A DNA stretch of 64,000 nt from Eustoma russellianum (lineage: Eukaryota; Streptophyta; Magnoliopsida; Gentianales; Gentianaceae), in contig AP025066.1 in the NCBI GenBank assembly GCA_036186865.1, positions 14,228,504 to 14,292,503 of the forward strand, in the 5' to 3' direction. This document shows positions 32,540 to 44,913 of the stretch, piece after piece (the stretch's first letter is position 1; the number at the start of each line of letters is the position of its first letter). Both the position numbers and the translations under genes were made by a program. The notes under the pieces were generated by a model, which did no database searches, was not told the origin of the DNA, and was given only the letters and a program-made list of their open reading frames with translations.

Positions 32540-34060
32540 GCGTCTAGGTACTTCACCAAAATATATCTTAAACTAGGCTACTTCCAAGTGAGGATTAGAG
32601 AGGGAGATGAATGGAAGACTGCGTTCAAGACTAGATTTGGACTCTTTGAGTGGTTGGTGATGCCTTTTGGACTAACCAAGGCCCCTAGCACCTTTATGAG
32701 GTTGATGAACGAAGTCTTGAGAGCCTTCATAGGGAGATTTGTGGTAGTGTACTTTGATGACATCCTAATCTATTCCAAGGCCATAGAAGACCACCTTCAT
32801 CACATTAGAGTCGTCTTTGGGAAGCTTAAGCAAGAACAACTCTATGCTAACTTTAAGAAGTGTTCCTTTTGCTTGGAGATTGTTTCCTAGGTGTTGTAAT
32901 CACGGCTGGAGGAATAGAGATGGATGAGGAGAAAGTAAAATCAATTACCGAGTGGCCTAAACCACACACTGTAGGAGAAGTAAGAAGTTTCCATGGGTTG
33001 GCAAGCTTTTATAGGAGATTTGTAAGAGAATTTTCATCTGTGGCTGCACCTCTGAATAAGATTATGAAGAAAGATGTGCCTTTCCAGTGGAAGGAGCCAC
33101 AACAACAGGCATTCGAGGAACTTAGAGAAGGCTAACCACTGCACCCATTCTTAGGCTACCAAACTTTGATGAAACATTTAAGATTGAGTGTGATACAAGT
33201 GGAGTGGGCATAGGTGCCGCATTGACCCAAGGAAAGAAGTCGTAGCCTATTTAAGTGAGAAATTGAAAGGAGCCTCTTTGAACTATTCCACCTATGGCAA
33301 GGAGTGTAAGCCTTAGTGAGGTCCCTACAAACTTGGCAACATTACGTTCAACCTAAGGAATTTATTGTCCATACTGATGATGAGAGCTTAAAGAACCTAT
33401 AGGGACAAGGTAAGTTGAACAAGGGACATGCCAAGTGGGTGGAATTCATATAATAATTCCATTATGCGATCATGTACGAACAAGGTAAGGATAATATAGT
33501 TGCTAATGCCCTTTCTAGGAGATATACCTTAACTACTTTATCCTCACGATTTTAGGCTTTGGATCACTTTAGGAAATGTGTGAAAATGACCACCACTTTG
33601 GCACCATATTTGAAGCTTTTCAAGAGGCACCTTTTTTGAAGGTTTACATGCATGAGGGATTCCTCTTAAAGAAGCATAAGTTGTGTGCACCCCAATCATA
33701 CATGAGGGAGATGTTGGTTAGGGAGGCTCAGGGGGAGTGTCGAAATGGGACATTTTGGCGTCTTCAAGATCTTAGAAACCCTTAAGGAGCATTTCTATTG
33801 ACCCCACATACGTGTAGATGTTGAGAAGATGTGTGGAACTTGCATCACTTGCAAACAAGCTAAATCCAAGACCTAACCACATGGCCTTAATACGCCGTTG
33901 CCTGTCCCTGACTCACTTTGGATTGACCTTTCAATGGACTTTGTCTTAGGCTTACCCATGTCTAAGGCAGGTGTTGTGGTTGACAGAGTTTTTAAAATGG
34001 CTCATTTCATTGCATGCAAGAAAGTTGATAATGCTACACATGTTGCTGACTTATTCTTTA
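32540..34060 (+). pseudogene. pol: CRM-like element B: RT, RNase H and integrase remnants
   Basis: Continues element B to the right of Copia II. The reverse transcriptase is open at 32588-32890 with WLVMPFGLTKAP and the catalytic YFDDIL. After a frameshift, the RT/RNase H connection is at 32860-33135 (FHGLASFYRRFVREFSS). A decayed RNase H follows (33180-33540), then the integrase zinc-finger cysteines and the start of the integrase core (IDLSMDFVLGLP at about 33910). Homology ends near 34060, so the rest of the integrase and the 3' LTR are missing. Several stops and frameshifts are present. Confidence 0.85.
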
Positions 34061-34367
34061 AGTCATCTTCAATTTTGAGTTTTGAATGACCTAATTTGGA
34101 GCTTGTATGACCAACTTATGCGTCTTCAACATTTATAGAATTTTTTTGCATTTTTCAGCAATCTTGTTTTGAATTCTTTAAGTCATCTTCCCATTCCATG
34201 CCCTTTGAAAAACAAAATTACACCAAAGAAACTTAAGACAAGCTAGGGTCAAACTAGAAGTGTATGAAATGCAATTAATTAAGATGCATGAAATGCAACA
34301 TATTTAAAACACACAAACTTTGTTTGTCTTGCACGTGTGTGGAAAATGTCATAATGACTTGTATCAT
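34061..34367. other. Unassigned AT-rich spacer
   Basis: Lies between the broken end of element B and the satellite array. I see no ORF, LTR end or tandem repeat in it. Confidence 0.4.
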
Positions 34368-35583
34368 TCTTCATGCTACAGAATCAGCAGATGAGCTTAG
34401 ATGAAGATTTTAGGGTATGCATCGCCTTGCTTTGGGCATTGATTTTCATTAAAAAACTTTTTTGGTGTTTCTCAGATCTTCAACAAGTTTTTCATGCGTT
34501 GAGAAGGATATGGTAGAGTCTAAACATGTCGATTAAGTTCTAAGAGTCCTAAATGTGACGAAATTGCATTTGTTGATTTGAAATCCCAAAGGGTTTTTCT
34601 GCAAAATTTTGTTGAAGGATCACAACGGGTACCAATATCAACGTCCAAAAGGCATAGGCAAGAGCAAGGGAAGTGTGGGGGCTGACAAAAGTGCTTCAAC
34701 GTGCTTCGTGCTTCAGAATCACCGTTTTGAGCTTAAATGAAGATTTTAGGGTATGCATAGCCTTGATTTGGGCATTGATTAACTTTAAACTTTTTTTGGT
34801 TTTCTAAGACCTTTGACACATTGTTAACCCACAGGAAGGCATAGGATAGAGGCTGAACATGTCGGTTACGTTCTAAGAGTCCTAAACATGACGAAATTGC
34901 ATTTGTCGATTTTAAGTACAAATGGGTTTTTTCTACAAAATTTTGTTCAAGGACCACAACGGGTGAACAATATTAAGGTCCAAAAAAGCATACATAAGAT
35001 AATGGGAAGTGGGTGGGCTGACCAAAGTGCTTCAACGTGCTTCATGCTTCAGATTAAACGTTTGAGCTTAAATGAAGATTTTATGGTATGCATAGCCTTG
35101 CTTTGTGAATTTATTTGCTTTAAACTTTCTTTTGGTGCTTTTTAGATCTTCTACACGTTTTTCATCCGTTGGAAAGGATAGGACAGAGTCTAAACATGTT
35201 GGGTAAGTTCTAAGATTCTTAAAAGTGACGAAACTATAATTGACGATTTGAATTCCAAATAGGTTTTTCTGCAAAACTTTTGTAGAATGACCACAATGGT
35301 TTACCAATATTGAGATCCAACTAGAAAAGTTAAGAGCATGGGAAGTGGGTGGGCTGGCCCAAGTCCTCCAACTTGCTTCATGCTTTAGAAACTCTGTTTT
35401 AGTTTAAACGAAGATTTTGGGGTATGCATAGCATTTTTTGGGTATTGATTTGCTTTAAACTATTTTTTGGTGTTTCTCAGACCTTTCACAATTTTTTCAT
35501 CCGCTCGAAAGGATAGGATAGAGCCTAAAGATGTCAGTTAAGTTCTAGGAGTCCTTAAGCTAACGAAATTGCATTTGCTGATT
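34368..35583 (+). repeat. Satellite array, block 1 (~340-bp monomer, ~3.5 copies)
   Basis: Tandem units recognised by recurring words such as TTTAGGGTATGCATAGCCTT, GTGCTTCA and AAACATGTCGGTTAAGTTC, about 335-340 bp apart. This block is more diverged than block 3. It is cut at 35583 by element C; removing C and one copy of TGATT restores the satellite sequence exactly. Confidence 0.85.
35579..35583. repeat. Target site duplication of element C, left
   Basis: TGATT, repeated at 44914-44918. Confidence 0.85.
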
Positions 35584-36863
35584 TGATGAGCATCAGGGAT
35601 CCCATTAGGAAGTCATAGGTCTTATAACAAGGAGGGCTAGGGTACTTGGGCATCTAGTTGGAACCTTCTTGTATAGGCATGTGAAAGGTGAACCTAAGGC
35701 TCATTGGGTTCTCCTTATTGAACCCACACTATGAACGTTAGATCCACAAGCGTGTGTGAGTCTGTTCTTTATTTTGATTTTTGTTTTGTTTCCTTGTGAT
35801 CCTTGTTTCTATGTGTTTACCTTGTAGGAAAGCAGGTACATGCAAGTTTCATGCCAAACGGAGGTCCACAAGATGGTTTTTAAAGGCGTGTGCCCTAGAA
35901 GAAGACAAAAGGAATGTTTGTCATGAGAAGAATGTTTGTCACAACAAGGAAAACTTCAAATATGGTCCAAGCTGAAATTTCTTCTTACAATTAGCTCAGC
36001 ATTATCTCCAACAACAAGCAAAGGGGCGCCCCACTTGAGTTCAAAAAGATGAGGTTAATTTGAAGTTAAACTTGAATTCAAATTCAAACAAGATTTGAAT
36101 TTCAAGTTCCGACCAATTAGAGACTTGAATTTCAAGATGCAAGACAAGTCATCCACCACCCTTGGAGAATCAAAAACACACGTCAACTTGGAGGAAAAGG
36201 AGACTAGATCAAAACTCAAAATTGAATCCAAATTTGAATTCAAATTCAAACTCAATTTGTATTCAATCTTCTACCAAACTTTGAATAAAACTCCAACAAC
36301 CTTCTATCCCTCAAATCAAGTCTCCAACTCTCCCATTGGCTCTCACACACACGGATGGATAAGGGGAATTGGCATTCTACAAACAATTAAAATTTTAGCC
36401 AGAATTTGTCTTAGTTTGAATTTCAAACAAATTTCGATGTTTAAACATTTGTTAGGTAGTTTCTTTAAGATAATATCTAGTCATTTCAAGGCTTGAAAGA
36501 GACGAAATTCAGTCTATAAATAGGGCCCTTGGCCGTGTGATGAAGATAGAACATTCATGAAATAAAACTTGATATTTTCTCCAAATTTTTGAGACTTTGT
36601 TTACTTGGTTTTGCATTAAAAACCTAGGTTAATATCCTTCAAAGTTGAGCATTTTGAAGGTGTTGCCATTGCTCTAAGGTGCCATCCAAGAGGGCCATAC
36701 GGTTTGCCTGATCAACGACCATCTTGAAGTCTTGGTTCTTGCTCGTTGAAACCAATCGTTTGCGTCACTAAGGAAGCAAGGGAAAGTTTTCTTTCTTGTG
36801 CCTAAACCCAAGTGAAGGACGTTTGAAGGTGGAAAGTGTAGGTGCCCATGTTTGCATGCATCA
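35584..36863 (+). repeat. Element C 5' LTR
   Basis: 1280 bp, TGATGAGCATCAGGG...GCATGCATCA. About 70 bp longer than the 3' copy, mainly through an insertion or deletion near 35840-35940. Only two GAATGTTTGTC units are present, against about ten in element B. Confidence 0.9.
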
Positions 36864-39277
36864 ATTGGTATCAGAGTCAGGTTACTCTATTCCACCATTT
36901 TTTTGTCTTTTTCTTTTCGTTTGTGCCCTTTAATTTCAAGTCCAGCCTTGTGTCCTTCATCCTACTCCATTCTATACATCACTTATGTCTTCTAAATACA
37001 TATAAAGAAATCGAGAGTCTTATGCCCTAAGAGTCCTACTTTGAATTTTGCATTTTGTTGGTCTTGCTGTTCATCTTTCAAGCGTCACTCTCTACATATC
37101 TTTAGTGTCAAATTTCTGAATTTTGTTAGTCAAACTTGAACAAGATAGGGTTCGTTGCATCTAGGATACATTCAGCTTTTTAAAACTCTGATCATTGCTA
37201 ACAAAGCCACCTAGGTCCCAACTGATCTAGTTGCTACCGAAGCTTTTAGTTGATGATGGTTGTATGTATCTTGTGATTCATAGTGTGATTGATTTCATGC
37301 TTCAATCTTGCTGATCATACGTGTGAATACCATCTCCAAAACCGTACTAAAAAGGTTGAAAACGCCCAATCCAAACCCTCATTTCAAAACCCTAGTTGCG
37401 GTTAATCATCTAACCGTAACCGAATTTCACCCCACATCAAGATTCACCTTGCATAACGTTACATATTTGTTGTTACTTTGCTGAAATTGACAGCTCCTTG
37501 CACGAACTTGCTCAAAAACCACAATTTAAGTCTCCTCTTCTCTTTAATCACACGTTTTATGTATATATTTTTATATATATTCAGATTTTTTTAAAAGGCA
37601 CTATACACATATATTCCAACGTACTACCGACACGTTATATATATTACGAACGTACGTCAACATCACACCACTATACTTATCTCATATTTATGAGTATATT
37701 CAGGTCTTATATCATATGATATAAGTCATGGTGATAACAAAATTATTACGACATGTTACAAAGTTCTAAACCAAAAATTGTCGTATCAGGTGACTAACGA
37801 AACTCCGCTAACGTGTCACGTACTTGCCATATATAGATGTTCAGCCCCTACACTTCAAAAATGGCCACAAATTTCGTGGCTTACATGGTATAGTCAGCCA
37901 TAAAATTATTCTATGTTGGCACACACAAATCATGCCCAATTAAGGCCAAATTGTGGAGATTCCAAATTCAAGTTTTTGTCACATGCAGGCGCCACTGTAA
38001 TCAGCCATTAGAGGTGAATATTAAAGTTATTTTATGTATATTATGTGTGACATAATATATATATCATGTGCAAAAAGTTGGAATTTAATCGGAGAAAAAT
38101 CGCGTAATCGACAAAAGTCAAAAATTCGGTTTTCTACGAACACAACACATGGAACGTTTTTGGCATGATATGTAACATGTATCTAAACACATTTTGCATA
38201 TTCAATACATACTAAAGTGTTCTAGAATATTCATATTAGGGCTGATTGGAATATATCATATGTGTATAATTATTGTGCACTATTTTACAGAAGTTTACAA
38301 AAATGAAATTCAGCACATGGTATACCCATTACACACGTCTAATGCAGCTTGGTGAAGCTTATGTGGAGCTTAGTTGGCATCTTGATTGGTGAAGAATGGA
38401 CTACACAAGGTTAGTAACTTAATGGAGGGAGCTACACAAGGTAATTTTCAAACTATGTTACAAATGTAACACATGCTGAAAATTCAGCATATGAGACATC
38501 AATGTGGCCGATTTTTACTACCTTAATTGTGATCAATTTGCTTCTCCATTTTCAAAGGGATTAAAAGAGTCAAACCATGTTTTTGCTCCTCAACAAAAAA
38601 ATATCTAGGAAACTGAGACTTCTTGTACAAAAAAAACTCAGTAAGAAAAGAAAAGAAAGCAAGAGAAAGAAAAGGGAGAAAAGCCGTTTGTACGCTATTA
38701 CAAGTTCTAACACAGTTCTGCAATTTGTGGTCCTATATTCCTTTTCTACTGTACAACCGTACCCCATATCTATTTTCCATATATACTGAACGTCTTGAAC
38801 TCATTACACACTTGGATGCTAGATTGTTGCATGATTTGAACCATATTGTGGATAATAAGTGCATAGAATCAATATTAACTAAAGATTTCCCACGGCAACC
38901 CTTAGTTCATCTTTGGTTCAACCTTATACGTAAATTTTGGTTGCTTATATTCTTTGAATCTTAGTAGAAAAGTTCAAGTTTGTGTTGATCTTTCTTGATT
39001 CCATTTTGATACTTTTTGGTGCAAATCGAAAGCAAAGAAGGTGAGGCAGGTGGAAACCATGTGATTGGGAGAAGACTTGGAAAGCCCCTTCCTTAATTGA
39101 TCGCTTTGAACTTTATTAACCTCAGTTGCATAAGAGACAAAGTGGTAAGTGAGTGGAAATAAAAGAAAGAGGAGTGCTTGTATTTTGTTTTCACTAATCA
39201 GTTAATGTTTGCTTGTTTTTGTGTTAGTTTGTTTCTTTTCTGTCTTTTCGTTTTGTTTTGATCACTTCAAGAGAGAA
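36864..39277 (+). other. Element C leader with an embedded Copia LTR fragment
   Basis: Untranslated region between the primer site and gag. About 37500-38525 is homologous to the reverse complement of the Copia II LTR (22500-23780), with the GTATCA/GATACA block and one TGCTGAAAATTCAGCA palindrome at about 38473. It is more diverged than the two Copia II LTRs are from each other. 38526-39000 is unassigned. A frame at 38623-38964 shows no recognisable family and is not called. Confidence 0.6.
36866..36876 (+). other. Element C primer binding site
   Basis: TGGTATCAGAG, two bases after the LTR; initiator tRNA-Met type. Confidence 0.85.
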
Positions 39278-40799
39278 ATGGAGAGCAGCACTCACTCCTC
39301 GCCTAGAAAGTCAAAGGAGGTTGAGACTTTTGACAACACACAACAACAAATGCTAGAAATGTTAAAAAAATCTCATGCACGATAACGGGATAATCAAACA
39401 CAGGTTGGGAGATGTTGAAAGGAGCCAAAACACGAGTGATGGGAAAGGAACCGGCAGGGCCGTTCTTATTCCCCAAACACGACGGCCTCCACCAGATGAA
39501 GTTGAGGACAAAAGCCTTAGACCACGACACATCGAGCCAAGAAGGTTTGTCCCTCCACCGCAAGCAAGGAGACATGCTCCGAGAAGGTATAATGATGATT
39601 ATAATCCATTTGAAAAGGATGAGTGTGACTTTGATGACCACCCTCTCCCTGGTTACCAATGACGACATAACCACCTTCACCCACAAGATGACGATTTTCT
39701 AAAAACAAAAATAAGCATTCCAACGTTTCATGGTAAAAGTAACGCGGAGGAATACTTGGAGTGAGAAACAAAAGTGGATCTAATCTTTTCTTGTACCAAC
39801 TATAGTGAGCTACAAAAGGTGAGGTATGCTTCTATTGAGTTTTCCAGCTACGCATTAAATTGGTGGACAAATTTGTGTAGAAATAGGACTAAAACAAGAC
39901 AACCTCCAATTGTCACTTGGGAAGAAATGAAATTTGAAATGAGACAACGATTTATCCCAAACAACTTTGATAGTTTTATTTTCACAAGTTTGCAAAACTT
40001 AAAAAAAGCTTCCAAAAGTGTGGATGAATTTTACAAAGAATCAGAAATCTTGTTGGAAAGGTCTGATTTGCAGGAACCTGAAGAAGCAACCAAGGCCCAC
40101 TTCCTACATGGTCTAAATAGAGAGATTGCGCAAAGGATTGAACTTCAACCTTATCTTGACCTAACAACCATGGATCACGTGGCTGAGAAGATTGAGCAAC
40201 AACTAAAGGTACATAGTTCCTCCAATTTCAATTTCATTTATCGTACAAATCAAACTTCTTCAAAGATTCCAAGCAAGTCTTCAAGAACTGGAAGCTCACG
40301 GCCAATTGGAGGCCAAACACGTGACCAAAGTGCATCACAAAGTTTTGACAACCGCGTGCAATGCACACATAAACAAGATGACAGAAGCAAACAAAAAGCC
40401 GCTACAGGGAATTCATTCGAGCTCTCCAACAGGTTTAGGGACATTAAATGCTTTAAATGTCAAGGTCGTGGTCACATAGGAAAAGAGTGTCCAAATGCTA
40501 AAAGAGCCATGTTAATTGAGGAAACTAATGAATATGTGACTGAGTCTGAGCATGAAAATGAACCTGAGCATGATAATGAAACAGAAACAGAAGAGAACCT
40601 AGGCACGCTAGATGATTATGACACTAAGGAATTCCTTGTGCATAGAGCTTTGAATGCATATCCGAAATTAGATAATCACGAACAACATAGAGAAAACATT
40701 TTCCACATACACTGCATGATAAATGGTGAAGTGTGCACTAAGATCATTGATTCCAGTTCTTGTGCGAATGTGTCTAGCATCAAATCGTTAAGAAATTGA
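39278..40799 (+). pseudogene. gag: Element C Gag and protease start
   Basis: Gag begins at the ATG at 39278. The reading frame stops at 39383 and is continued, after a frameshift, by the frame 39375-40799, which has TGA at 39660 and 39762. The capsid-like core lies in 39774-40200 (ALNWWTNL, MRQRFIP, DEFYKESEILLERSD, HFLHGLNREIAQRI). The zinc knuckle is CFKCQGRGHIGKEC near 40450. An acidic linker (HENEPEHDNETETEE) and the protease start follow. At the catalytic position the sequence is IIDSSSC, so the Asp-Ser/Gly-Gly motif is altered. The frame is lost at 40797 and pol continues in another frame. Confidence 0.85.
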
Positions 40800-42022
40800 A
40801 TTTTCCTATGACTAATTACCCGCATCCTTACAAACTTGCATGGTTAAATGATTGTGGTGAAGTTAGCGTCAGTAAGCAAGTTCTGATTTCTCTTAGCATT
40901 GGTAGTTATAAAGATGATATTTTATGTGATGTTGCGCCAATGCATGGTAGTCATATCTTACTTGGTAAACCATGGCAATTTGATAGACATGTGACATATG
41001 ATGGATATTTGAATCGTTATTCTTTCAAATTCAATGGTAAACTGTACAAGTTGCATGCACTCCCACCGCATAAGGTCCACGAAGATCATCAATGTATCTC
41101 TAAGTCTAGGACAGACCCTAAGGAAAAGGAAGCTGAGCAAAAATTTGTGGAATGCATGAAAAGTGAGAGTAAGAAACAAGAAAATAAGGGAAAGGAGGTA
41201 GTACCCGTAGGTGTCAATGATTCCAAAAAGAAGTGTGGGTATTTTGCAAAGAAAAGAGAGGTCACACGAGCTCTTTATAACAACAAAACTATCCTCATCA
41301 CCATTCTCAAAGCGTGTTACCTTTCGGTAGATGACCTCCCACCCAACCTCCCTACCTCTGTTGCATCCCTTATATAGGAGTACAATATTATATTTCCTAC
41401 CAAACCACCATCCGGATTACCACCAACAAGAGGAACAGAACACCAGATAGACTTTGTCCCAAGAGCCGTCGTACCCAACAGACCAGCCTATCGAGCCAAC
41501 CCTGAAGAAACCAAAGAAATTCAAAGGCAAGTAGAGGAACTCCTAGCAAGTGGACAAATACGAGAGAGCCTAAGCCCGTCAGCCGTCCCTGTCATTTTAG
41601 TACCCAAGAAGGATGGAACCTGGAGAACGTGTACCGATTGTCATGCCATAAACAAAATCACTGTCAAGTATAGGTATCCCATACCTAGGCTGGATGATAT
41701 GTTGGATATGTTGCATGGATCTAGATACCTCACCAAGATTGACCTTAAGCAAGGGTACTTTCAAGAACGGATAAGAGAAGGGGATGAATGGAGGACAGCA
41801 TTTAAAAGCAAGTTTGGGCTCTATGAGTGGTTAGTGATGCCCTTCGGGCTCACCAACGCCCCTGGCACCTTTATGCGGTTGATGAATAAAGTCTTACGGG
41901 TCTTCGTAGGACGATTTGTTGTGGTTTACTTTGATGATATCCTTATCTATTCCTTAACAATTGAGGATCACCTTGACCATATTAGGGCCGTATTTGAAAA
42001 GCTCAAAAAGGAACAACTTTAA
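40796..42022 (+). pseudogene. pol: Element C protease end and reverse transcriptase
   Basis: One frame with a single TAG at 41375-41377. The first part (LAWLNDCG, HILLGKPWQFDRHV, KLHALPPHKVHED) is the protease C-terminal side and linker. The RT begins near 41540 with EELLASGQIRESLSPSAVP and continues through CTDCHAINKIT, TKIDLKQGY, WLVMPFGLTNAP and the catalytic YFDDIL. It ends at TAA 42020. Its RT motifs look intact, unlike the flanking domains. Confidence 0.85.
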
Positions 42023-42660
42023 GCCAACTTTAAGAAGTGCTCTTTTTGTTTGGAACGAGTAGTCTTCCTAGGCTTTGTCTTTTTGGCTGAGGGAGTAGAG
42101 ATGGATGAGGGAGAAGGTTAGGTCGATTGTGGAGTGACCTACACCTAAGATTGTGGAGTGCTCTTTTTAAGTTCATCCATAGCAGCACCCCTAAATGAGA
42201 TTGTGAATAAAGATGTGCCTTTTCAGTGGGAGGAGCCATAGCAACAGGCATTCGATGAACTTAAAAGGAGGCTAACCACTGCACTCATCCTTAGGTTACC
42301 AAAGTTCGATGAGACTTTTGAAATTGAGTGTGATGCAAGTGGAGTGGGTATTAGAGCGGTATTGGCCCAAGGAATGAAACCCATAGCCTACTTTAGTGAA
42401 AAATTGAAAGGTGACTCACTAAATTACTCTACCTACGATAAGTAACTTTATGCCCTCGTGAGATTCCTACAAACTTTGCAACACTACCTTCAGCCTAGAG
42501 AGTTTGTGATCCACACTGACCATGAAAGCCTAAAGTACCTTAAAGGGCAAGGAAAGTTGAACAAAAGACATGCTAGATCGGTAGAGTTTATTGAGCAATT
42601 CCCTTATGTGATTAAGTACAAAAAAGGACAATATAGTCGCTGATGCCTTCTCTAAGAGAT
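42023..42660 (+). pseudogene. pol: Element C RNase H remnant
   Basis: Degenerate, with multiple stops and frameshifts. Recognisable pieces are CSFCLERVVFLGF after RT, ECDASGVGI (RNase H first acidic block), YFSEKLKG and TDHESLKYLKGQGKLNKRHA. About 100 bp of the RT/RNase H connection seems deleted compared with element B (32930-33060). Confidence 0.75.
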
Positions 42661-43739
42661 ACACATTAGTGACTACTTTATCCTCTCGCTTCTTAGGATT
42701 CGAATCACTTAAGGACCTATATACCAATGATCATGATTTTGGCACAATCTTTAAGGCATGTCAAGAAGCACCCTTCGGAAAATTCTACATACATGAGGGC
42801 TACCTTTTCAAGGAGCATAAGTTGTGTGTTTCCTAGTCGTCCTTACGAGAAGCATTGATTAGAGAAGCCCATGGAGGAGGATTAATGGGCCATTTCAGAG
42901 TGTTCAAAACCCTTGAAACCCTTAAGGAACATTTCTATTGGTAGATGATGCCACACATGTCGCTGACTTGTTTTTTTAGAGAAATTGTAAGATTGCATGG
43001 CATGCCACGTACCGTTGTAAGTGATAGGGACACGAAATTTCTAAGTCATTTTTGGCGTGTTTTGTGGGCTAAACTTGGTACTCAATTGTTTTCTACCACA
43101 GCTCACCCACAAACTGATGGACAAACTGAAGTTGTTAACCGTACACTATCCCAACTTTTGCGTGCCAATTTGCAAAAACATCTCAAACATTGGGAAGATT
43201 GTTTACCATATATCAAATTTGCATATAATAGGAGTGTTCATCACGGTACCTTACATAGTCCATTTAAAATTGTGTATGGTTTTAACCCCTTGTCCCCTCT
43301 TGATTTGATTCCCATTCCTATGCACGAACGTTCAAGTCTCGATGGTAAACAAAAAGCGGAAAAGATAGAGAAACTGTATGAAAATGTTAAAGCCCAACTT
43401 GAGAAGAAAAACAAAGCTTATGCAAAACGAGCCAAAAAACATAAAAAATGAGTTGTGTTTGAACCAGATGATTTTGTTTGGTTACATTTACGAAAAGAAA
43501 GATTTCCCAACGAAAGAAAGTCGAAATTGTTGCCTAGAGGAGATGGGTCATTCCAAGTCTTAAAACTTATAGGTGACAATGCCTACGTCCTTGATCTTCC
43601 CGAGAGGTATGGTTCTATTTCTTCCACTTTCAATGTTGCTGACCTCACACCTTTCACTAATGAACCCTTCGATTCGAGAACGAATCCTTTTGAGGAGGGG
43701 GGATTGATGAGGATTAGGGATACCATCAGGAGGTCATAG
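42661..43739 (+). pseudogene. pol: Element C integrase with a C-terminus reading into the LTR
   Basis: The N-terminal zinc-finger linker is present to about 42941 (LKEHFYW). The text then jumps to the DDATHVADL-like region, so the rest of the HHCC finger and the first catalytic Asp are deleted; element B still has this part (33800-34020). The frame 42945-43451 holds DRDTKFLSHFW (second Asp) and HPQTDGQTEVVNR (Glu). After TGA at 43449 the same frame continues to 43739 with FEPDDFVWLHLRKERF and ADLTPF. It ends with DSRTNPFEEGG over the polypurine tract and about 11 codons into the 3' LTR. That overlap is a CRM-clade trait. Confidence 0.85.
43671..43704 (+). other. Element C polypurine tract and conserved pol end
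   Basis: GATTCGAGAACGAATCC followed by TTTTGAGGAGGGGGGAT directly abutting the LTR at 43705. The purine run primes plus-strand synthesis while encoding part of pol. Near-copies of the whole segment precede the 3' LTRs of NA1, NA2 and NA3. Confidence 0.8.
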
Positions 43740-44913
43740 GTCCTATAACAAGGAGGGCTAGAGAACTTGGACATCAAGTTGGAACCTTCTTGTATAGGCA
43801 TGTGCAAGATGAACCTAATGCTCATTGGGTTCACCTTATTGAACCCATACTATGAACGTTAGATCCACAAGAGTGTGTGAGTGTGTTTTTATTTTGTTTT
43901 CTTGTGATCCTTGTTTCTATTTGTTTACCTTGTAGGAAAGCAAGTACATGCCAATTTTCATGCCAATGTTTGTCATGCGAAGAATGTTTGTCTTAATAAG
44001 GACAACCTCAAATACGGTCCAAGCTAGAATTTCTTCTTAAAATTAGCTCAACATTATCTCCAACAACAAGCAAAGGGGTGCCCCACTTGAGTTCAAACAG
44101 ATGAGATCAATTTGAAGTTAAACTTGAATTCAAATTCAAACACGATTTGAATTTCAAGTTCGAACCAATTAGAGACTTGAATTTCAAGATGCAAGACAAG
44201 TCATCCACCACCCTTGGATAATCAAAACCACATGCCAACTTGGAGGAAAAGGAGATTAGATCAAAACTCAAAATTGAATCCAAATTTGAATTCAAATTCA
44301 AACTCAATTTGATTCAACCTTCTACCAAAATTTGAATTCAACTCCAACAACCTTCTATCCATCAAATCAAGTCTCCAACTCTCCCATTGGCTCTCACACA
44401 CAGCTGGATAAGGGGAATTGGCATTCTACAAACAATTAAAATTTTAGCTAGAATTTGTCTTAGTTTGAATTTCAAACAAATTTTGATTTTTAAACATTTG
44501 TTAGGTAGTTTCTTTAAGATGATATCTAGTCATTTCAAGGCTTGAAAGGGACGAAATTCAGTCTATAAATAGGTCCCTTGGCCGTGTGATGAAGATAGAA
44601 CATTCATGAAATAAAACTTGATATTTTCTCCAAATCTTTTGAGACTTTGTTTACTTGGTTTTTAATTAAAAACCTAGGTTAATATCCTTCAAAGTTGAGC
44701 ATTTTGAAGGTGTTTCCATTGCTCTAAGGTGCCGTCCAGGAGGGCCATACGGTTTGTCTGATCAACGACCATCTTGAAGTCTTGGTTCTTGCTCGTCTGA
44801 ACGAATCGTTTTCATCACTAAGGAATCAAGGGGAAGTCTTCTTCCTTATGTCTAAACCTTAGTGAAGGACGTTTGGAGGTGGAAAGTGTAGGTGCCCATG
44901 TTTGCACGCATCA
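43705..44913 (+). repeat. Element C 3' LTR
   Basis: 1209 bp, TGATGAGGATTAGGG...GCACGCATCA, followed by TGATT (44914-44918). The frame VGTFLYRHVQDEPNAHWVHL (about 43774-43833) keeps the LTR-encoded tail also found in elements A and B. Confidence 0.9.

Larger units (their letters stand above)
35584..44913 (+). mobile_element. Element C: full-length CRM-like Ty3/Gypsy retrotransposon, inactive
   Basis: 9330 bp with two LTRs, primer binding site, gag with zinc knuckle, protease, RT, RNase H, integrase, polypurine tract and a 5-bp target duplication. The RT-before-integrase order defines Ty3/Gypsy. The integrase C-terminus (HLRKERFPNERKSKLLPRGDG, ADLTPF) and its run into the 3' LTR, together with TGATG/CATCA ends, point to the centromeric CRM clade; clade assignment is from recalled family features, not a tree. 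It is dead through several stops, frameshifts, a changed protease motif and an integrase deletion. A piece of Copia II-type LTR sits in its leader. Confidence 0.85.

Noticed and set aside
36095..36496. 133-codon ORF in the element C LTR
   Set aside because: Composed of repeated AATTCAAATT-like low-complexity sequence inside the LTR; the 3' LTR does not keep the frame.
38623..38964. 113-codon + strand ORF in the leader of element C
   Set aside because: It starts in A-rich low complexity and lacks a recognisable domain; opposite-strand frames overlap it. Too weak to call.
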